DNA of 64,000 bases from Mycolicibacterium rhodesiae NBB3 (GCF_000230895.2 NC_016604.1:3100001-3164000), one strand, 5' to 3'; shown: positions 16,921 to 26,515, numbered from the stretch's first letter. The notes: generated from the sequence alone by a model not told the origin. Numbers and translations: made by a program.

Positions 16921-18129
16921 TCATGCTCCCGTGACGACGAAACTGACGGTGGTGGCGGTGCTGCCGCCGAAATTCAACGTGCCGAACGTCTTTGCGCCTT
17001 CGACCTGGTAGTCGCCCGCTCCGCCGCTGACCTGTTTGGCGGCGTCGAGCAGCATCCGCACGCCCGATGCGCCTACCGGATGTCCGCCGCCGATCAGGCC
17101 GCCGCTGGGATTGATCGGCAGTCGTCCGCCGATCTCGATCTCGTTGTTCTCGATGGCTTTCCACGATTCGCCCGGTCCTGTGAGGCCGATGTGGTCGATC
17201 GCCAGGTACTCGCTGGGGGTGAAGCAGTCATGGACTTCGAAACCGTCGACGTCGTCAAGGGTGACGTGCGCACGGTCGAGCGCGTCGAGCACCGCTCGGC
17301 GTACGTGCGGCATGACGTACGGGTCGTCCGCCGAATGATCGAGCTTCTGTTGCAGACCCAGCCCGACGGTGCGATGGCCCCAACCGTCGATCCGGCCGAT
17401 CGGGCGCGCGTCGGGATGGTCGCGCAACCAGTGGTCGGTGACGAGCACGACCCCCGCGCCGCCGTCGGTCATCTGGCTGCAGTCGAAGCGGCGCAGCCGC
17501 CCTTCGACGACCGGATTGGATTCGTCGTCGTCGGTCAACGGATCGGGCACCGTCCAGGCGCGGGTCTGGGCGTTGGGGTTCGCGCGTGCGTTGGCGAAGT
17601 TGAGCGCAGCGATGGCCCGCAGGTGCGTCTCATCGATGCCGTACCGCCGGTCGTATTCGGCGGTCACCCGGTCGAACATGTGCGGCCACATGAACGTGGC
17701 GTCGGCACCTTCGTGGTCGGTCCACGCGGCGGCGCCCAGATACTGGGCGGCGGTGTCGCCCGGCACTGTCTTCTCCACTTCGACACCGACAACCAGTGCG
17801 GTTCGGTATGCGCCGGAACGAAGATCGGCGATGGCCGCCAGCGTCGCGACGCTGCCGGACGCGCATGCCGCTTCGTGGCGCGAAGCCGGTGTGCTCCATA
17901 GTCCGTTGTTCACGGTCGCAGGCATGGCGCCGAGGTGTCCCTGCCTGCTGAACATCTCGCCGAAGGCATTGCCGAGGTGGACCACCTCGATGTCGGACGC
18001 GTCCAGCTTCGCTGCCGCGAGGGTCGACTCCACCACTTCGGCGGTCAGATCGGCGAAGTCCAGTCCCTCGCGGGTGAAGTTGCGGGCGAAGTCGCTCTGG
18101 TAGCCGCCGAGGATCCACACGCCTTCCAT
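16921..18129 (-). CDS. Thiolase-family protein (acetyl-CoA acetyltransferase/SCP-x type)
   Basis: This 402-residue thiolase-fold enzyme has the nucleophilic Cys in EAACASGSVA (about 90), a second active-site segment HDCFTPSE (about 310) and the C-terminal GGHPVGASG motif (about 355). The fold and the VHDCFT motif resemble the lipid-transfer/SCP-x thiolase branch more than biosynthetic acetoacetyl-CoA thiolases. It is first in an operon with the carotenoid oxygenase and HxlR genes. I infer a role in shortening a CoA-activated side chain of the compound handled by the oxygenase. Confidence 0.85.
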   Translation of the reverse strand: MEGVWILGGYQSDFARNFTREGLDFADLTAEVVESTLAAAKLDASDIEVVHLGNAFGEMFSRQGHLGAMPATVNNGLWSTPASRHEAACASGSVATLAAIADLRSGAYRTALVVGVEVEKTVPGDTAAQYLGAAAWTDHEGADATFMWPHMFDRVTAEYDRRYGIDETHLRAIAALNFANARANPNAQTRAWTVPDPLTDDDESNPVVEGRLRRFDCSQMTDGGAGVVLVTDHWLRDHPDARPIGRIDGWGHRTVGLGLQQKLDHSADDPYVMPHVRRAVLDALDRAHVTLDDVDGFEVHDCFTPSEYLAIDHIGLTGPGESWKAIENNEIEIGGRLPINPSGGLIGGGHPVGASGVRMLLDAAKQVSGGAGDYQVEGAKTFGTLNFGGSTATTVSFVVTGA

Positions 18130-18314
18130 GGCCTGACGGTACTACAACTAAGAGAGTGACTCCAAGAACGGCTCCGCCGGCACTCAGGTCTGAACCGGCG
18201 GAACCTTGGCCGAAGTGGTGGTCGACCGCCACCCCCGCCTGCTGGTTTGCATGCCCGCTGAGTGAGAAGGCAAACGTTCGTGTACTGGACACCGGTATTG
18301 GGAAGACTGATCTG

Positions 18315-19022
18315 ATGACCCAGCTTCAGAGCTATGAACTCGCGCAGCGGATGGCTGAACTGGCGCGGGCGTCCGCATCGCCGCGCAGCGTCGAGGAGGT
18401 TCTGTCAGACGTCACTGCGACGGCGAAAGAGTTGATCCGAGGCGTCGATACGGCGGGCGTGCTGCTGGTCGGCAAGAACGGCAAGTATGAGTCTTTAGCA
18501 GGGATAACAGAGCTGCCGCACACGCTCGACGATCTGCAGATGACGTTCAACGAAGGGCCATGTCTGCAGGCGGCGCTCGACGAGGTGATCGTGCGCACCG
18601 ATGATTTCCGAGCCGAGGGCCGCTGGCCGAAGTACTCGCCGGCGGTCGTCGAACTCGGAGTGCTGAGCGGCTTGTCGGTGAAGCTGTACACCGCGGAGCG
18701 CACCGCGGGTGCGTTGAACCTGTTCGCGTTCAAGCCGCACGCATTCGGCGCCGAAGACGAGACCACCGCGACCGTGCTCGCCGCACACGCCGCAGCCGCG
18801 ATCCTGGCCAGCCGGCAAGGTGAGCAATTGCAGTCGGCATTGTCTACGAGGGACCGCATCGGCCAGGCCAAGGGCATCATCATGGAGCGGTACGGCATCG
18901 ACGAGATCGCCGCCTTCGACATGCTGAAGCGACTCTCGCAGGACAGCAACACCCGACTGGCAGACATCGCGCAACGCGTGATCGACACCCGCAGTGGTCA
19001 TGACGCGCGCGACGGTGACTGA
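18315..19022 (+). CDS. GAF-ANTAR domain regulator
   Basis: This 235-residue protein starts at ATG 18315 (MTQLQSYELAQRMAEL); an upstream in-frame start at 18156 would add unrelated residues. A GAF-like sensor domain spans about 20-165 (TAGVLLVGKNGKYESLA, FNEGPCLQAAL). The C-terminal ANTAR RNA-binding domain spans about 175-225 (RDRIGQAKGIIMERYGID, AFDMLKRLSQDSNTRLADIA). ANTAR proteins bind paired hexanucleotide hairpins in mRNA leaders and prevent termination. The RNA target is not apparent here. The gene stands alone. Confidence 0.9.
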   Translation: MTQLQSYELAQRMAELARASASPRSVEEVLSDVTATAKELIRGVDTAGVLLVGKNGKYESLAGITELPHTLDDLQMTFNEGPCLQAALDEVIVRTDDFRAEGRWPKYSPAVVELGVLSGLSVKLYTAERTAGALNLFAFKPHAFGAEDETTATVLAAHAAAAILASRQGEQLQSALSTRDRIGQAKGIIMERYGIDEIAAFDMLKRLSQDSNTRLADIAQRVIDTRSGHDARDGD

Positions 19023-19270
19023 GCGTTTCCCTTCTGCATCAGCGCGGCTCTGAACGCTGCGTCCAGAGGCGGGTGGGTCGGACGCCAAGCAGGTCGTGGG
19101 GCACTGGCTGCGATTTCTGAGCTGCACGGCCGATCCCGGTGGTGTGCGCGCGACACTTTCGGTACGTCCTGAACCCGGCGGCTGCAACGGCACTTTTCCA
19201 GGGCGCCCTCGATGGGGCATCTGGTGTGCGACAGTTGCCTGCGTGACAACGATGCGATGAGGGGGGCCAC

Positions 19271-20179
19271 GTGCATGCAGTGGTGGTGCTGCTGGCATTG
19301 CTGGCCGGGTTCTGTATCGCCGTCGGCATGGTCACCCAGCACCGCGCGACAACCGCTGTCCCTACCGAACGGGGCATGACCTCGGATATCGCGGTGGCGA
19401 TGGCCCGCAGTCCGCTGTGGTGGGCGGGCATGGTGACAACGACCGTCGGCTACGGATGCCAGGCGCTTGCCCTCGCCTGGGGATCACTTCTGGTCGTTCA
19501 ACCGCTGTTGGTGTCGTGTTTGCTGTTCGCGCTGCCGATGAGTGCGCGACTGGGGCGCCGGCGGGTCACGAGGACCGAATGGAAGTGGGCGCTGCTACTG
19601 ACCGGCGCTCTGGTCGTTTTCATCGTGCTTGCCCGCCCGGACCCGGTGAACCGACCGCCGATGTTCTCGTGGGCCGTCCTGGCCATCGCGCTGGCCCCGA
19701 TTCTCGGCGTTTGTGTCGTCGTGGCGGCGCGCACCGACGGGCGGCGACGCGCGGGCCTGCTGTCCGTGGTGGTCGCCGTTCTGATCGGCATCGTCGCAGT
19801 GCTGACCAAGGTCTGTCTCGATGAGCTTGCTGCCGGTGGTCTGCCCGCGATGTTTTCGATCCCGGCGCCCTACGCGCTCGTGACCCTCACGTTGGTGGCG
19901 ACAGTGCTCAAGCAATCGGCGTTCAACGCTGGGGCACTACAGGTTTCGGTTCCGATCATCTTGGTCGGCGAGCAGTTGGTTGCGGTCGCGCTCGGCCTCA
20001 CGATCCTCGGCGAGGACCTGTCGCTGACCCTCGCTGAAGGCGCCGTCCTGTTCGTCGCAATCGTCGTGATGATCGCTGCCACCATCGCACTCGGTCGTCG
20101 TGAAGGGGCCGTCGAAGAAGAACTCGATGCCGCGACGATGCGGCACAGCGCCGGCGTCGACGACCATACGAGTCGATGA
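19271..20179 (+). CDS. DMT/EamA-like multi-pass membrane transporter
   Basis: This 302-residue protein begins at GTG 19271 behind a GATGAGGGGGG purine run. Around nine to ten hydrophobic segments are visible, arranged as two similar halves of the drug/metabolite transporter type. Examples are VVLLALLAGFCIAVGMV, LLVVQPLLVSCLLFALPM, ALLLTGALVVFIVLA, and VPIILVGEQLVAVALGL with a following ILGEDL. The last conserved segment matches the EamA pattern. The substrate is unknown. The gene precedes the ornithine-lipid-type operon by 149 bases and is probably separate from it. Confidence 0.8.
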   Translation: MHAVVVLLALLAGFCIAVGMVTQHRATTAVPTERGMTSDIAVAMARSPLWWAGMVTTTVGYGCQALALAWGSLLVVQPLLVSCLLFALPMSARLGRRRVTRTEWKWALLLTGALVVFIVLARPDPVNRPPMFSWAVLAIALAPILGVCVVVAARTDGRRRAGLLSVVVAVLIGIVAVLTKVCLDELAAGGLPAMFSIPAPYALVTLTLVATVLKQSAFNAGALQVSVPIILVGEQLVAVALGLTILGEDLSLTLAEGAVLFVAIVVMIAATIALGRREGAVEEELDAATMRHSAGVDDHTSR

Positions 20180-20328
20180 TGTTTCCGCTCAGACGTTTTG
20201 ACGCCATTGCCCGGTGGCAGTAACGCCGCCACCTCAACAAAGAGTGCACGCCGAAAAGTGGGCGGTCTCGCGTCGGCGATGAAATACTGCGACGAGTCGT
20301 CGGGACTGTGTCCACGCGGAGGTACGGC

Positions 20329-21123
20329 ATGACCGTTTCATCTGTGCTGTTGTCAGCCGATTCCCAGGAAGCGGCTACGCCGAAGTATTCGCTGCTGCTG
20401 TCCACCGACCCGGTTCACATCCAAGCCGCACAACAGCTTCGCTATGAGGTGTTCTGCGCGGAGCCGGGGTATGCGCTTTCGGCGTCTGACGATGTCGATC
20501 GCTTCGACCAGTACTGCGACCATCTACTCGTCCGCGACGACGACTCCGGCGAGCTTGTCGGCTGCTACCGGATGCTTCCTCCGGCGGGGGCGATCGCGGC
20601 CGGCGGCCACTATATGGCCACCGAGTTCGACATCTCGGAGTTGGACCCGCTGCGCGATTCGCTGGTGGAGACGGGGCGGGCCGTGGTCCGCGGCGACCAC
20701 CGCAACGGTGCTGTCATGCTGCTGATGTGGGCGGGAATTCTGGCCTACCTCGACCATTGCGGCTATCCCTACGTGGCGGGCTGCGTCTCGGTACCGATCG
20801 AAGGGATCGGTGCGCCCTTCGAGCAGGTTCGGGGTGTGCACGACTTCGTGATGAAGCGGCATCGGTCGGCATACACCGTCCACCCGAACCGGCCGGTCTC
20901 GCTCGATGCTGTCGTACCGCCTGCGCGCCCGATCGTGCCGCCGCTGATGCGCGGGTACCTCAGGCTCGGTACCCGCGTGTGCGGCGAGCCCGCCCACGAC
21001 CCGGATTTCGGTGTCGCCGACTTCCCGGTCCTGTTGGACACACGGGAAGCCGACTTGCGTTACCTGAAACGTCTCCGGTCGGTCGGCGCCGCCAGCGAGA
21101 TGGCCGAGGAAATCCGGTCATGA
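20329..21123 (+). CDS. olsB: OlsB-like N-acyltransferase (GNAT fold)
   Basis: This 264-residue protein is of the ornithine-acyl-ACP N-acyltransferase (hemolysin-like) family, which puts a 3-hydroxy fatty acid on ornithine. ATG 20329 is chosen because GCGGAGGT precedes it; GTG 20308 is in frame but lacks such a site. Motifs are AQQLRYEVFCAEPG, LLVRDDDSGELVGCYRML, TEFDISELDPLRDSLVETGRA (two pieces) and HRNGAVMLLMWAGI. The layout with the following acyltransferase matches the Rv3027c/Rv3026c pair. ATGA overlap with the next gene shows coupling. The acceptor amine in this organism is inferred. Confidence 0.75.
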   Translation: MTVSSVLLSADSQEAATPKYSLLLSTDPVHIQAAQQLRYEVFCAEPGYALSASDDVDRFDQYCDHLLVRDDDSGELVGCYRMLPPAGAIAAGGHYMATEFDISELDPLRDSLVETGRAVVRGDHRNGAVMLLMWAGILAYLDHCGYPYVAGCVSVPIEGIGAPFEQVRGVHDFVMKRHRSAYTVHPNRPVSLDAVVPPARPIVPPLMRGYLRLGTRVCGEPAHDPDFGVADFPVLLDTREADLRYLKRLRSVGAASEMAEEIRS

Positions 21124-21950
21124 TGAATGCGTGGGTGCCAGTGGCCCCGTGTGACGAGAGCTGCGTGCGCGACGATCCGGTCGGCGTCCCCGGTCGTGTG
21201 GTGCGGTTCGGTCGTGGGTGTGGGCGTATCGCACTGATCCTGTTGGTGTTGCCCGCCATGCCGCTGACAGCGATTCCGCACCGACGGCAATACCTGTGCG
21301 TCCGGCTCTACAGTCGGCTGCTGTTGTCCTGCTGCGGAGTCCAGATAAAGCTGTCGGGCAACAAGATTCGCGATATGACGGGAACCTTGGTCGTCAGTCC
21401 GCACATCTCCTGGATAGACGTGCTCGCGGTCTGGGCGGTGATGCCGGGACTGTTCGTCGCGAAGGCGGATATGGTCAAGTGGCCCGGAATCGGCTTGATG
21501 GCCCGCCTGTTGGGCGTGGTCGCGATCGATCGCACGAAGCTGCGGCCCTTGCCGGGCGTCGTCGCGGAGCTGGCAGCGCATCTGCGCATGGGCCGCACGG
21601 TCGTCACATTCCCCGAGGGGACCTCGTGGTGCGGGATGGCCTACGGCCGATTTCGCCCGGCGATGTTCCAGGCCGCCATCGACGCCCAACGGCCGATACA
21701 GCCACTCCGTTTGAGCTATCGGCACGCCGACGGTCGGCGTTCGACGGTGCCTGCGTTCGTCGGCGAAGACACCCTGACGCGTTCGATCTGGCGCGTCGTC
21801 GCCACACGTTGCACGATCGTCGAGATCCACGTCGCGGACCGGCAGTTGCCCGACGTCGATCGCCGCGAGCTGGCCCGTCGCTGCCAGGCCGCGGTGTGCG
21901 ACTCGGTTGACCTGGAAGCGGTCGGGGCCCGGGTCCACGCGGCCGCCTGA
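21120..21950 (+). CDS. OlsA-like 1-acyl-glycerol-3-phosphate acyltransferase family protein
   Basis: This 276-residue PlsC-type acyltransferase starts at ATG 21120 in the ATGA overlap with the OlsB-like gene. It has a hydrophobic N-terminal helix (ALILLVLPAMPL), the catalytic HxxxxD motif in SPHISWIDV, and the FPEGTS acyl-acceptor motif. In ornithine lipid synthesis OlsA adds the second fatty acid to lyso-ornithine lipid, and pairing with an OlsB-like gene supports that role. A lysophosphatidic acid acyltransferase function is also possible. Confidence 0.85.
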   Translation: MMNAWVPVAPCDESCVRDDPVGVPGRVVRFGRGCGRIALILLVLPAMPLTAIPHRRQYLCVRLYSRLLLSCCGVQIKLSGNKIRDMTGTLVVSPHISWIDVLAVWAVMPGLFVAKADMVKWPGIGLMARLLGVVAIDRTKLRPLPGVVAELAAHLRMGRTVVTFPEGTSWCGMAYGRFRPAMFQAAIDAQRPIQPLRLSYRHADGRRSTVPAFVGEDTLTRSIWRVVATRCTIVEIHVADRQLPDVDRRELARRCQAAVCDSVDLEAVGARVHAAA

Positions 21951-21955
21951 GGTCT

Positions 21956-22729
21956 CTATTCGGTAGGCGTTGCGCCTATTTGATCCACCGCCGGCTCGGC
22001 CAGGCTGCGGCCGGGCCACCGCAGAATCTGTGTGTTGGCGTCTTTGACGTAGGGGCTCTTGCGCATCAAAGCGATGACGCCGTTGCGGACAAGGGTGCCC
22101 GGGAATCGTTGCGGCCGTGCGACATGCATCATCAGCACGACACGTGGTTCGTCGGTGTCGTTCCAGGCTTCGTGCATCCGCATGTCGTCGAAGACGAAGA
22201 CCTCGCCCTCCGTCCAGCTGTAATCCTGCCCGTCGACGGTGATGTGGCATCGCTCGCGTTGCTGAGGCACACGCAGGCCGAGGTGGCCGGTCAGGATCGC
22301 CTTGGTCGCGCCGTTGTGCAGCGGGATGTGGGTGCCCGGGGTGAGGATCGAAAACAGCGCGGTCTGCATCCCCGGAATCTGCTCGACGAGTGCCGCCGTG
22401 CGCGGGCAGCGGCTGCAGTTCGGATCGACGCGAACGCCGTAACCCCACAGGAAAAAGGATCGCCACTTGTCGTCGATGGCAATCTTGTGATGGTCGTCTG
22501 ACAGACGGCGCAGGGGTGGTACGAGGTCCGCGTTGCGCAGAATTTCTTCCGCCTCGTCGCGGATCGTTCGCCAGTTGCGTTCCAACTCGGCGACCCATGG
22601 AAGTTCAGCGGTGTCGAAGCGGGCCGGGTCGCCGAGCAGCGAATACCGCACCAGAATCTTGTCTACGGCCGTCAACGCCACGATCCCGAGCTGAATCGTC
22701 AGCGGGCGCAACCGACCAAACAAGTCCAT
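21956..22729 (-). CDS. Aspartyl/asparaginyl beta-hydroxylase family dioxygenase (LpxO/OlsC-like), copy 1
   Basis: This 257-residue Fe(II)/2-oxoglutarate-dependent enzyme starts with a hydrophobic segment LTIQLGIVALTAVDKILV. The double-stranded beta-helix core shows TPGTHIPLHNG, GHLGLRVP and the ligand region VFVFDDMRMHEAWNDT. The membrane-anchored bacterial branch includes LpxO and OlsC, which hydroxylate lipid A or ornithine lipids. Its location beside the OlsB/OlsA-like genes, convergent with only five bases between stops, suggests it modifies the same lipid. A second copy is encoded divergently just downstream. Confidence 0.8.
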   Translation of the reverse strand: MDLFGRLRPLTIQLGIVALTAVDKILVRYSLLGDPARFDTAELPWVAELERNWRTIRDEAEEILRNADLVPPLRRLSDDHHKIAIDDKWRSFFLWGYGVRVDPNCSRCPRTAALVEQIPGMQTALFSILTPGTHIPLHNGATKAILTGHLGLRVPQQRERCHITVDGQDYSWTEGEVFVFDDMRMHEAWNDTDEPRVVLMMHVARPQRFPGTLVRNGVIALMRKSPYVKDANTQILRWPGRSLAEPAVDQIGATPTE

Positions 22730-22832
22730 GAGACGCTCCCGATGACGACAAGTGCGCAGAAACTAGCACATGGCCAGGGTGCGTTACCGGCAAAGAGATG
22801 TCCGAATCACCCACGTGCTCTAGGTTGACTTC

Positions 22833-23627
22833 ATGGTAGGTCGAAACCAGCGCACTGCCGGTCTCGAAGACACGATGGGTCGGCCCGGGCTGGTGAACCG
22901 TGCGCTGAGCGCGATGGTGGACTGGGCCGAAAACCTCAACCGGAAGTACGCCAGATACGGCGATCGGCCGGTCTTGGACATCAAAGACTTCCCGTGGACC
23001 GCCGACATCGAGCGGGAATGGCCGCTGGTGCGAGCCGAACTCGACCGTCTGCTGGTCCGCAAGGAGGACCTGCCCGGCTTCCACGAGATCATCAGCGAGG
23101 TCCGGTCCATCAGCGCCGACCAAGGGTGGAAGACGTTCTTGTTCACCGGATTCGGCGCCACCTCCGACGAGGCGGCCCACCTGTGCCCGGAAACCTGGCG
23201 GGTGTCCAACAACATCCCCGGGCTGAAAACCGCGTTGTTCTCGATTCTCGAGCCGGGTAAACACCTCCAGCCTCACCGCGGGGCCTACAACGGTGTGCTT
23301 CGGCTGCACCTCGGCCTGCTCGTGCCGGACGCCGGGACAGACGAATTGGGGATCCGCGTCGGCAACGAGGTCTGCCAGTGGCGAGAAGGCAAGGCGGTGA
23401 TCTTCGACGACTGCTTCGAGCACGAGGCGTGGAACCGCACCGATCAGGTCCGCGTCGTGCTGATGATCGACTTCGTGAAGCCGCTGCGCTTTCCCGCCTC
23501 GGCGGTGAACTGGCTGATCCTGCATCTCGCCCCGTTCACCCCGTACATCCGCGAGGCGGCCAAGGCTCAAAAGCAATGGGAGCGCAAGTTTCTGCAGCCC
23601 GGCCCGACGGACGCTACGAGGACCTGA
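22833..23627 (+). CDS. Aspartyl/asparaginyl beta-hydroxylase family dioxygenase (LpxO/OlsC-like), copy 2
   Basis: This 264-residue paralogue of the preceding gene shares the same core: NNIPGLKTALFSILEPG, HLQPHRGAYNGVLRLHLGL (ligand His), and VIFDDCFEHEAWNRTD. The N-terminus is less hydrophobic than in copy 1. A possible later start is Met15. The two genes are divergent across 103 bases and may share a promoter region. Both probably hydroxylate lipid or peptide substrates using 2-oxoglutarate. The 3' end overlaps the convergent FHA-ABC gene by 14 bases. Confidence 0.8.
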   Translation: MVGRNQRTAGLEDTMGRPGLVNRALSAMVDWAENLNRKYARYGDRPVLDIKDFPWTADIEREWPLVRAELDRLLVRKEDLPGFHEIISEVRSISADQGWKTFLFTGFGATSDEAAHLCPETWRVSNNIPGLKTALFSILEPGKHLQPHRGAYNGVLRLHLGLLVPDAGTDELGIRVGNEVCQWREGKAVIFDDCFEHEAWNRTDQVRVVLMIDFVKPLRFPASAVNWLILHLAPFTPYIREAAKAQKQWERKFLQPGPTDATRT

Positions 23628-26187
23628 GCCGGATCCGCCAGCGGACGAACCCCGCATACAGGAAGCACAGGACGAACAGCATCCCGATGTCCAACAGCCA
23701 GGCGGACTGCTCGTGCTTCCAGTGGGAGTCCTTCGGCGACATGGGCCCAGGCGTCAGCGCCCACATGTCGACCGTCGCGGCCGTGGCGGCATAACCCCAC
23801 CGCGCCGGCAGTAACCACGAGAGCTGGTCCAGCACTGGCCTGCCGGTGATCGTGATGGCCCCGCCGGAGAACACCAGCTGACACATGACCGTCACCACCA
23901 GCAGCGGCATGATCTGAGAGTTCGTCTTGACCAATGACGACAGCGCGAGCCCTACCATCGCCGCCGCCACGCACGTCATCGCCACGCCGAACCACAACTC
24001 CAGCGCTGGACTCCCCAGCGCGACCGCCCCCCGTTGGGGTGCGCCCTTGCCGATCGTCATGATGCCGACCATGATCGTCGCCTGGACGACGGCCACCACC
24101 GAGAAGACGCAGATCTTGGCCAGCAGGTACGCGTTCGTTGACAACCCAACCGCCTGCTCGCGCAGGAAAATTGCGCGTTCGCCGATGATGGTCCTGATGG
24201 TCAGAGTGGTTCCCATCAACAGGGCGCCCATGTTGAGCATCACCAGAATCGTGGGGGCCTCGTTGGCTGCCTCACCGTTGGGATCCTTGATCGCGAACCC
24301 GGCGTCGCCGGGCGCCGTGATGGTCAACGCGCCCATGATGAACGGCAGCAGCGCGAGGAAGATGAAGTATCCGCGGTCGGCAAGGAGCAGGCTGAACTGA
24401 CGTCGCGCGATGGTCGAGAACTGTTTCCAAAGGCTGGATTTCGGCGGCGCGCCGAGGTCTGATGGGGCGACGGCGGGAGGCGGGGGCTGCGCGGGACCGT
24501 GGCGTTGGAGAAAGCGATGGTGCACCCCGTCCGGATCGTCTGCGACCGCGCTGAAGATGTCCGCCCAGTTCTTGGTGCCCATCGAAGGCTCGATCTCGCT
24601 GGGCGGCCCGAAGAAGGCGGTCTTGCCGCCCGGCGCGAGCAGCAGCACCTGATCGCAGATGTCGAGGTAGGTCAGCGAGTGCGTCACCACCAGTACAACG
24701 CGGCCCGCGTCGGCGAGCTGGCGCAGCATCGTCATCACCTGACGGTCCAGCGCGGGATCCAGACCGGTGGTGGGCTCGTCGAGGATCAGCAGCACCGGTC
24801 CGGTCAGCAGTTCGAGCGCCACGGAGGCCCGCTTGCGCTGGCCGCCGGACAGTTTGTCGACGCGGGTATCTGCGTGCTTGGTCATCTCGAGCTCTTCGAG
24901 GACCTCGGCGACGACCTTGGCGCGGTCGGCTTTGGTCGTGTCGGGCGGCAGTCGCAGTTCGGCCGCGAATCCCAGCGCCTGGTTCACGGTGAGCTGGGAG
25001 TGCACGACGTCGTCCTGTGGGACCATGCCGATCCTGGTGCGCAACGATGCGTACTCGGCGTGGATGTCGTGTCCCTCGAATGAAACGGTGCCGGCGGTCG
25101 GATGGGTGTTGCCGGCGACCAGCTTTGCAAAGGTCGACTTGCCTGCGCCCGACGGTCCGATCACGGCCGTCAGGGTGCCGGGGCGTGCCGAGATCGAGAT
25201 GTTGTCGAGCAGCTTCTTGTTTCCCTCGACCGTGAAGGTGATGCCCTGGACCTCCAAACCGCCTGTGCGCGTGGCGGGATCGGTCTCGCTGCGCCGGGCG
25301 AGTGTGCCGTTCTCGAACACCAGGTCGACGTTGCCGACCGTCACTGTGTCGCCCTTGTCGAGGTACGCCCGGCTGATCCGTACGCCGTTGACGAACGTGC
25401 CGTTGCTGCTTCGTTCGTCCTGGATCTCCATCACCCCGGGACCCGGGAGCAGCGTCGCGTGCAATCGCGACACCAACACATCGGGGATGACGATGTCGTT
25501 GTCGCTGTCGCGGCCGATCGTGATCGCCCCGACCGGGCGGGATCTGATCGTGGAGCCACCGAGAATCCGGCGAACGCTGGTCCCCCCGCGCCGGACTCCT
25601 CCTCCGCGCAGCTGCGTCTGCGCACCGCGACTCACCGGCGCCGTCGGTGGGCGACCCCCGGTGGGCTGCGGGCCGCGCGGGGGATGCGTCGGTGGTCGCG
25701 GCGACGGCGGCGGAACCTGCATCGGTCCGCTTGGGGGAGCGTGGATCGGGCCGCTCGGTGGAGCCTGGATACGGCCGCTGGGCGGGGCGGCACGCATCGG
25801 GCCGCTCTGCGCCAACAGTTCTTCTGGAATCTTGTACTCGACCGTCCGCTGCGGTGGAGCGCCGATCGGACCGGCCTCCCGCCCGACCTCGAATGTCAAG
25901 ACCGGACCGTCCTCGGGACTGCCGAGTTGAATGTCCTGCCGGTCGATGATGTCGACGGTCGGCACCCGCCGCTGACCGACAAAGATCCCGTTGCGGCTGC
26001 CGTTGTCGACGGCCACCCACCGTCCGCCGTCGAATCTGAGGGTCATGTGAGCGCGCGACACCATGGGGTGGACGACGCGGATGTCGGCTCGAAGGTCGCG
26101 GCCCACCACGATCTCGCTACCGGCAGAGAACGTCTGCTGCGACGAGCCCGTGCGCACAGTCAACGACGGCGGCGATGGTTGCCCCAT
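23614..26187 (-). CDS. FHA-FHA-ABC exporter (Rv1747-like)
   Basis: This 857-residue half-transporter is built as FHA1 (about 20-75, VVGRDLRADIRV, MVSRAHMTL), a Pro-rich linker (about 125-190), FHA2 (about 215-275, TIGRDSDNDIVIPD), and an ABC ATPase (about 305-530). The ATPase shows Walker A GPSGAGKST, signature LSGGQRKR and Walker B LLILDEPTTGLD. An ABC2-type membrane domain with about six helices follows (about 595-857). The layout and length match Rv1747 of M. tuberculosis, whose FHA domains bind phosphothreonines made by a Ser/Thr kinase and which is linked to export of phosphatidyl-myo-inositol mannosides. No kinase gene is adjacent here. Confidence 0.92.
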   Translation of the reverse strand: MGQPSPPSLTVRTGSSQQTFSAGSEIVVGRDLRADIRVVHPMVSRAHMTLRFDGGRWVAVDNGSRNGIFVGQRRVPTVDIIDRQDIQLGSPEDGPVLTFEVGREAGPIGAPPQRTVEYKIPEELLAQSGPMRAAPPSGRIQAPPSGPIHAPPSGPMQVPPPSPRPPTHPPRGPQPTGGRPPTAPVSRGAQTQLRGGGVRRGGTSVRRILGGSTIRSRPVGAITIGRDSDNDIVIPDVLVSRLHATLLPGPGVMEIQDERSSNGTFVNGVRISRAYLDKGDTVTVGNVDLVFENGTLARRSETDPATRTGGLEVQGITFTVEGNKKLLDNISISARPGTLTAVIGPSGAGKSTFAKLVAGNTHPTAGTVSFEGHDIHAEYASLRTRIGMVPQDDVVHSQLTVNQALGFAAELRLPPDTTKADRAKVVAEVLEELEMTKHADTRVDKLSGGQRKRASVALELLTGPVLLILDEPTTGLDPALDRQVMTMLRQLADAGRVVLVVTHSLTYLDICDQVLLLAPGGKTAFFGPPSEIEPSMGTKNWADIFSAVADDPDGVHHRFLQRHGPAQPPPPAVAPSDLGAPPKSSLWKQFSTIARRQFSLLLADRGYFIFLALLPFIMGALTITAPGDAGFAIKDPNGEAANEAPTILVMLNMGALLMGTTLTIRTIIGERAIFLREQAVGLSTNAYLLAKICVFSVVAVVQATIMVGIMTIGKGAPQRGAVALGSPALELWFGVAMTCVAAAMVGLALSSLVKTNSQIMPLLVVTVMCQLVFSGGAITITGRPVLDQLSWLLPARWGYAATAATVDMWALTPGPMSPKDSHWKHEQSAWLLDIGMLFVLCFLYAGFVRWRIRLRSS

Positions 26188-26515
26188 ATCGCGAAACCTT
26201 ATCGGCTACACGGTTCGCCGTAGAGCTAACCGAACCTTTGATTCACTAGTCAGCACAAAGTAAAAGAGGTTATTCGGCCTTTGCCGAAACCCCGCTCGAC
26301 GGCGTCTCCTCGTCTCGCCGCCCCAGTGGATCACCCGCTGGCGTATGAGGTTGCCATTGCGCGGTGGCATCCCTGCTGAAGCGTGTCATTCGACTCATCG
26401 AACAGTTCCCCCAGAACTCAATGCCCCGTGCCAATAGTGTCCGACCGTTGAGTTGACGACGTCATCTGCCGACCGGATCTGCCGCGAAACGATGTGGCGA
26501 GCAGTGCAATTCGTG
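26188..26515. other. Intergenic region without a gene
   Basis: I see no supported gene or strong hairpin. It is the upstream region of the FHA-ABC gene and the downstream end of the universal stress gene. Confidence 0.5.

Noticed and set aside
21060..22598. 512-codon minus-strand open frame
   Set aside because: It lies antisense to the acyltransferase and out of frame in the hydroxylase gene; composition is Arg/His-rich as expected for a shadow frame.
24272..26020. 582-codon minus-strand open frame
   Set aside because: It is a shadow of the FHA-ABC gene in a different frame of the same strand, with no motifs.
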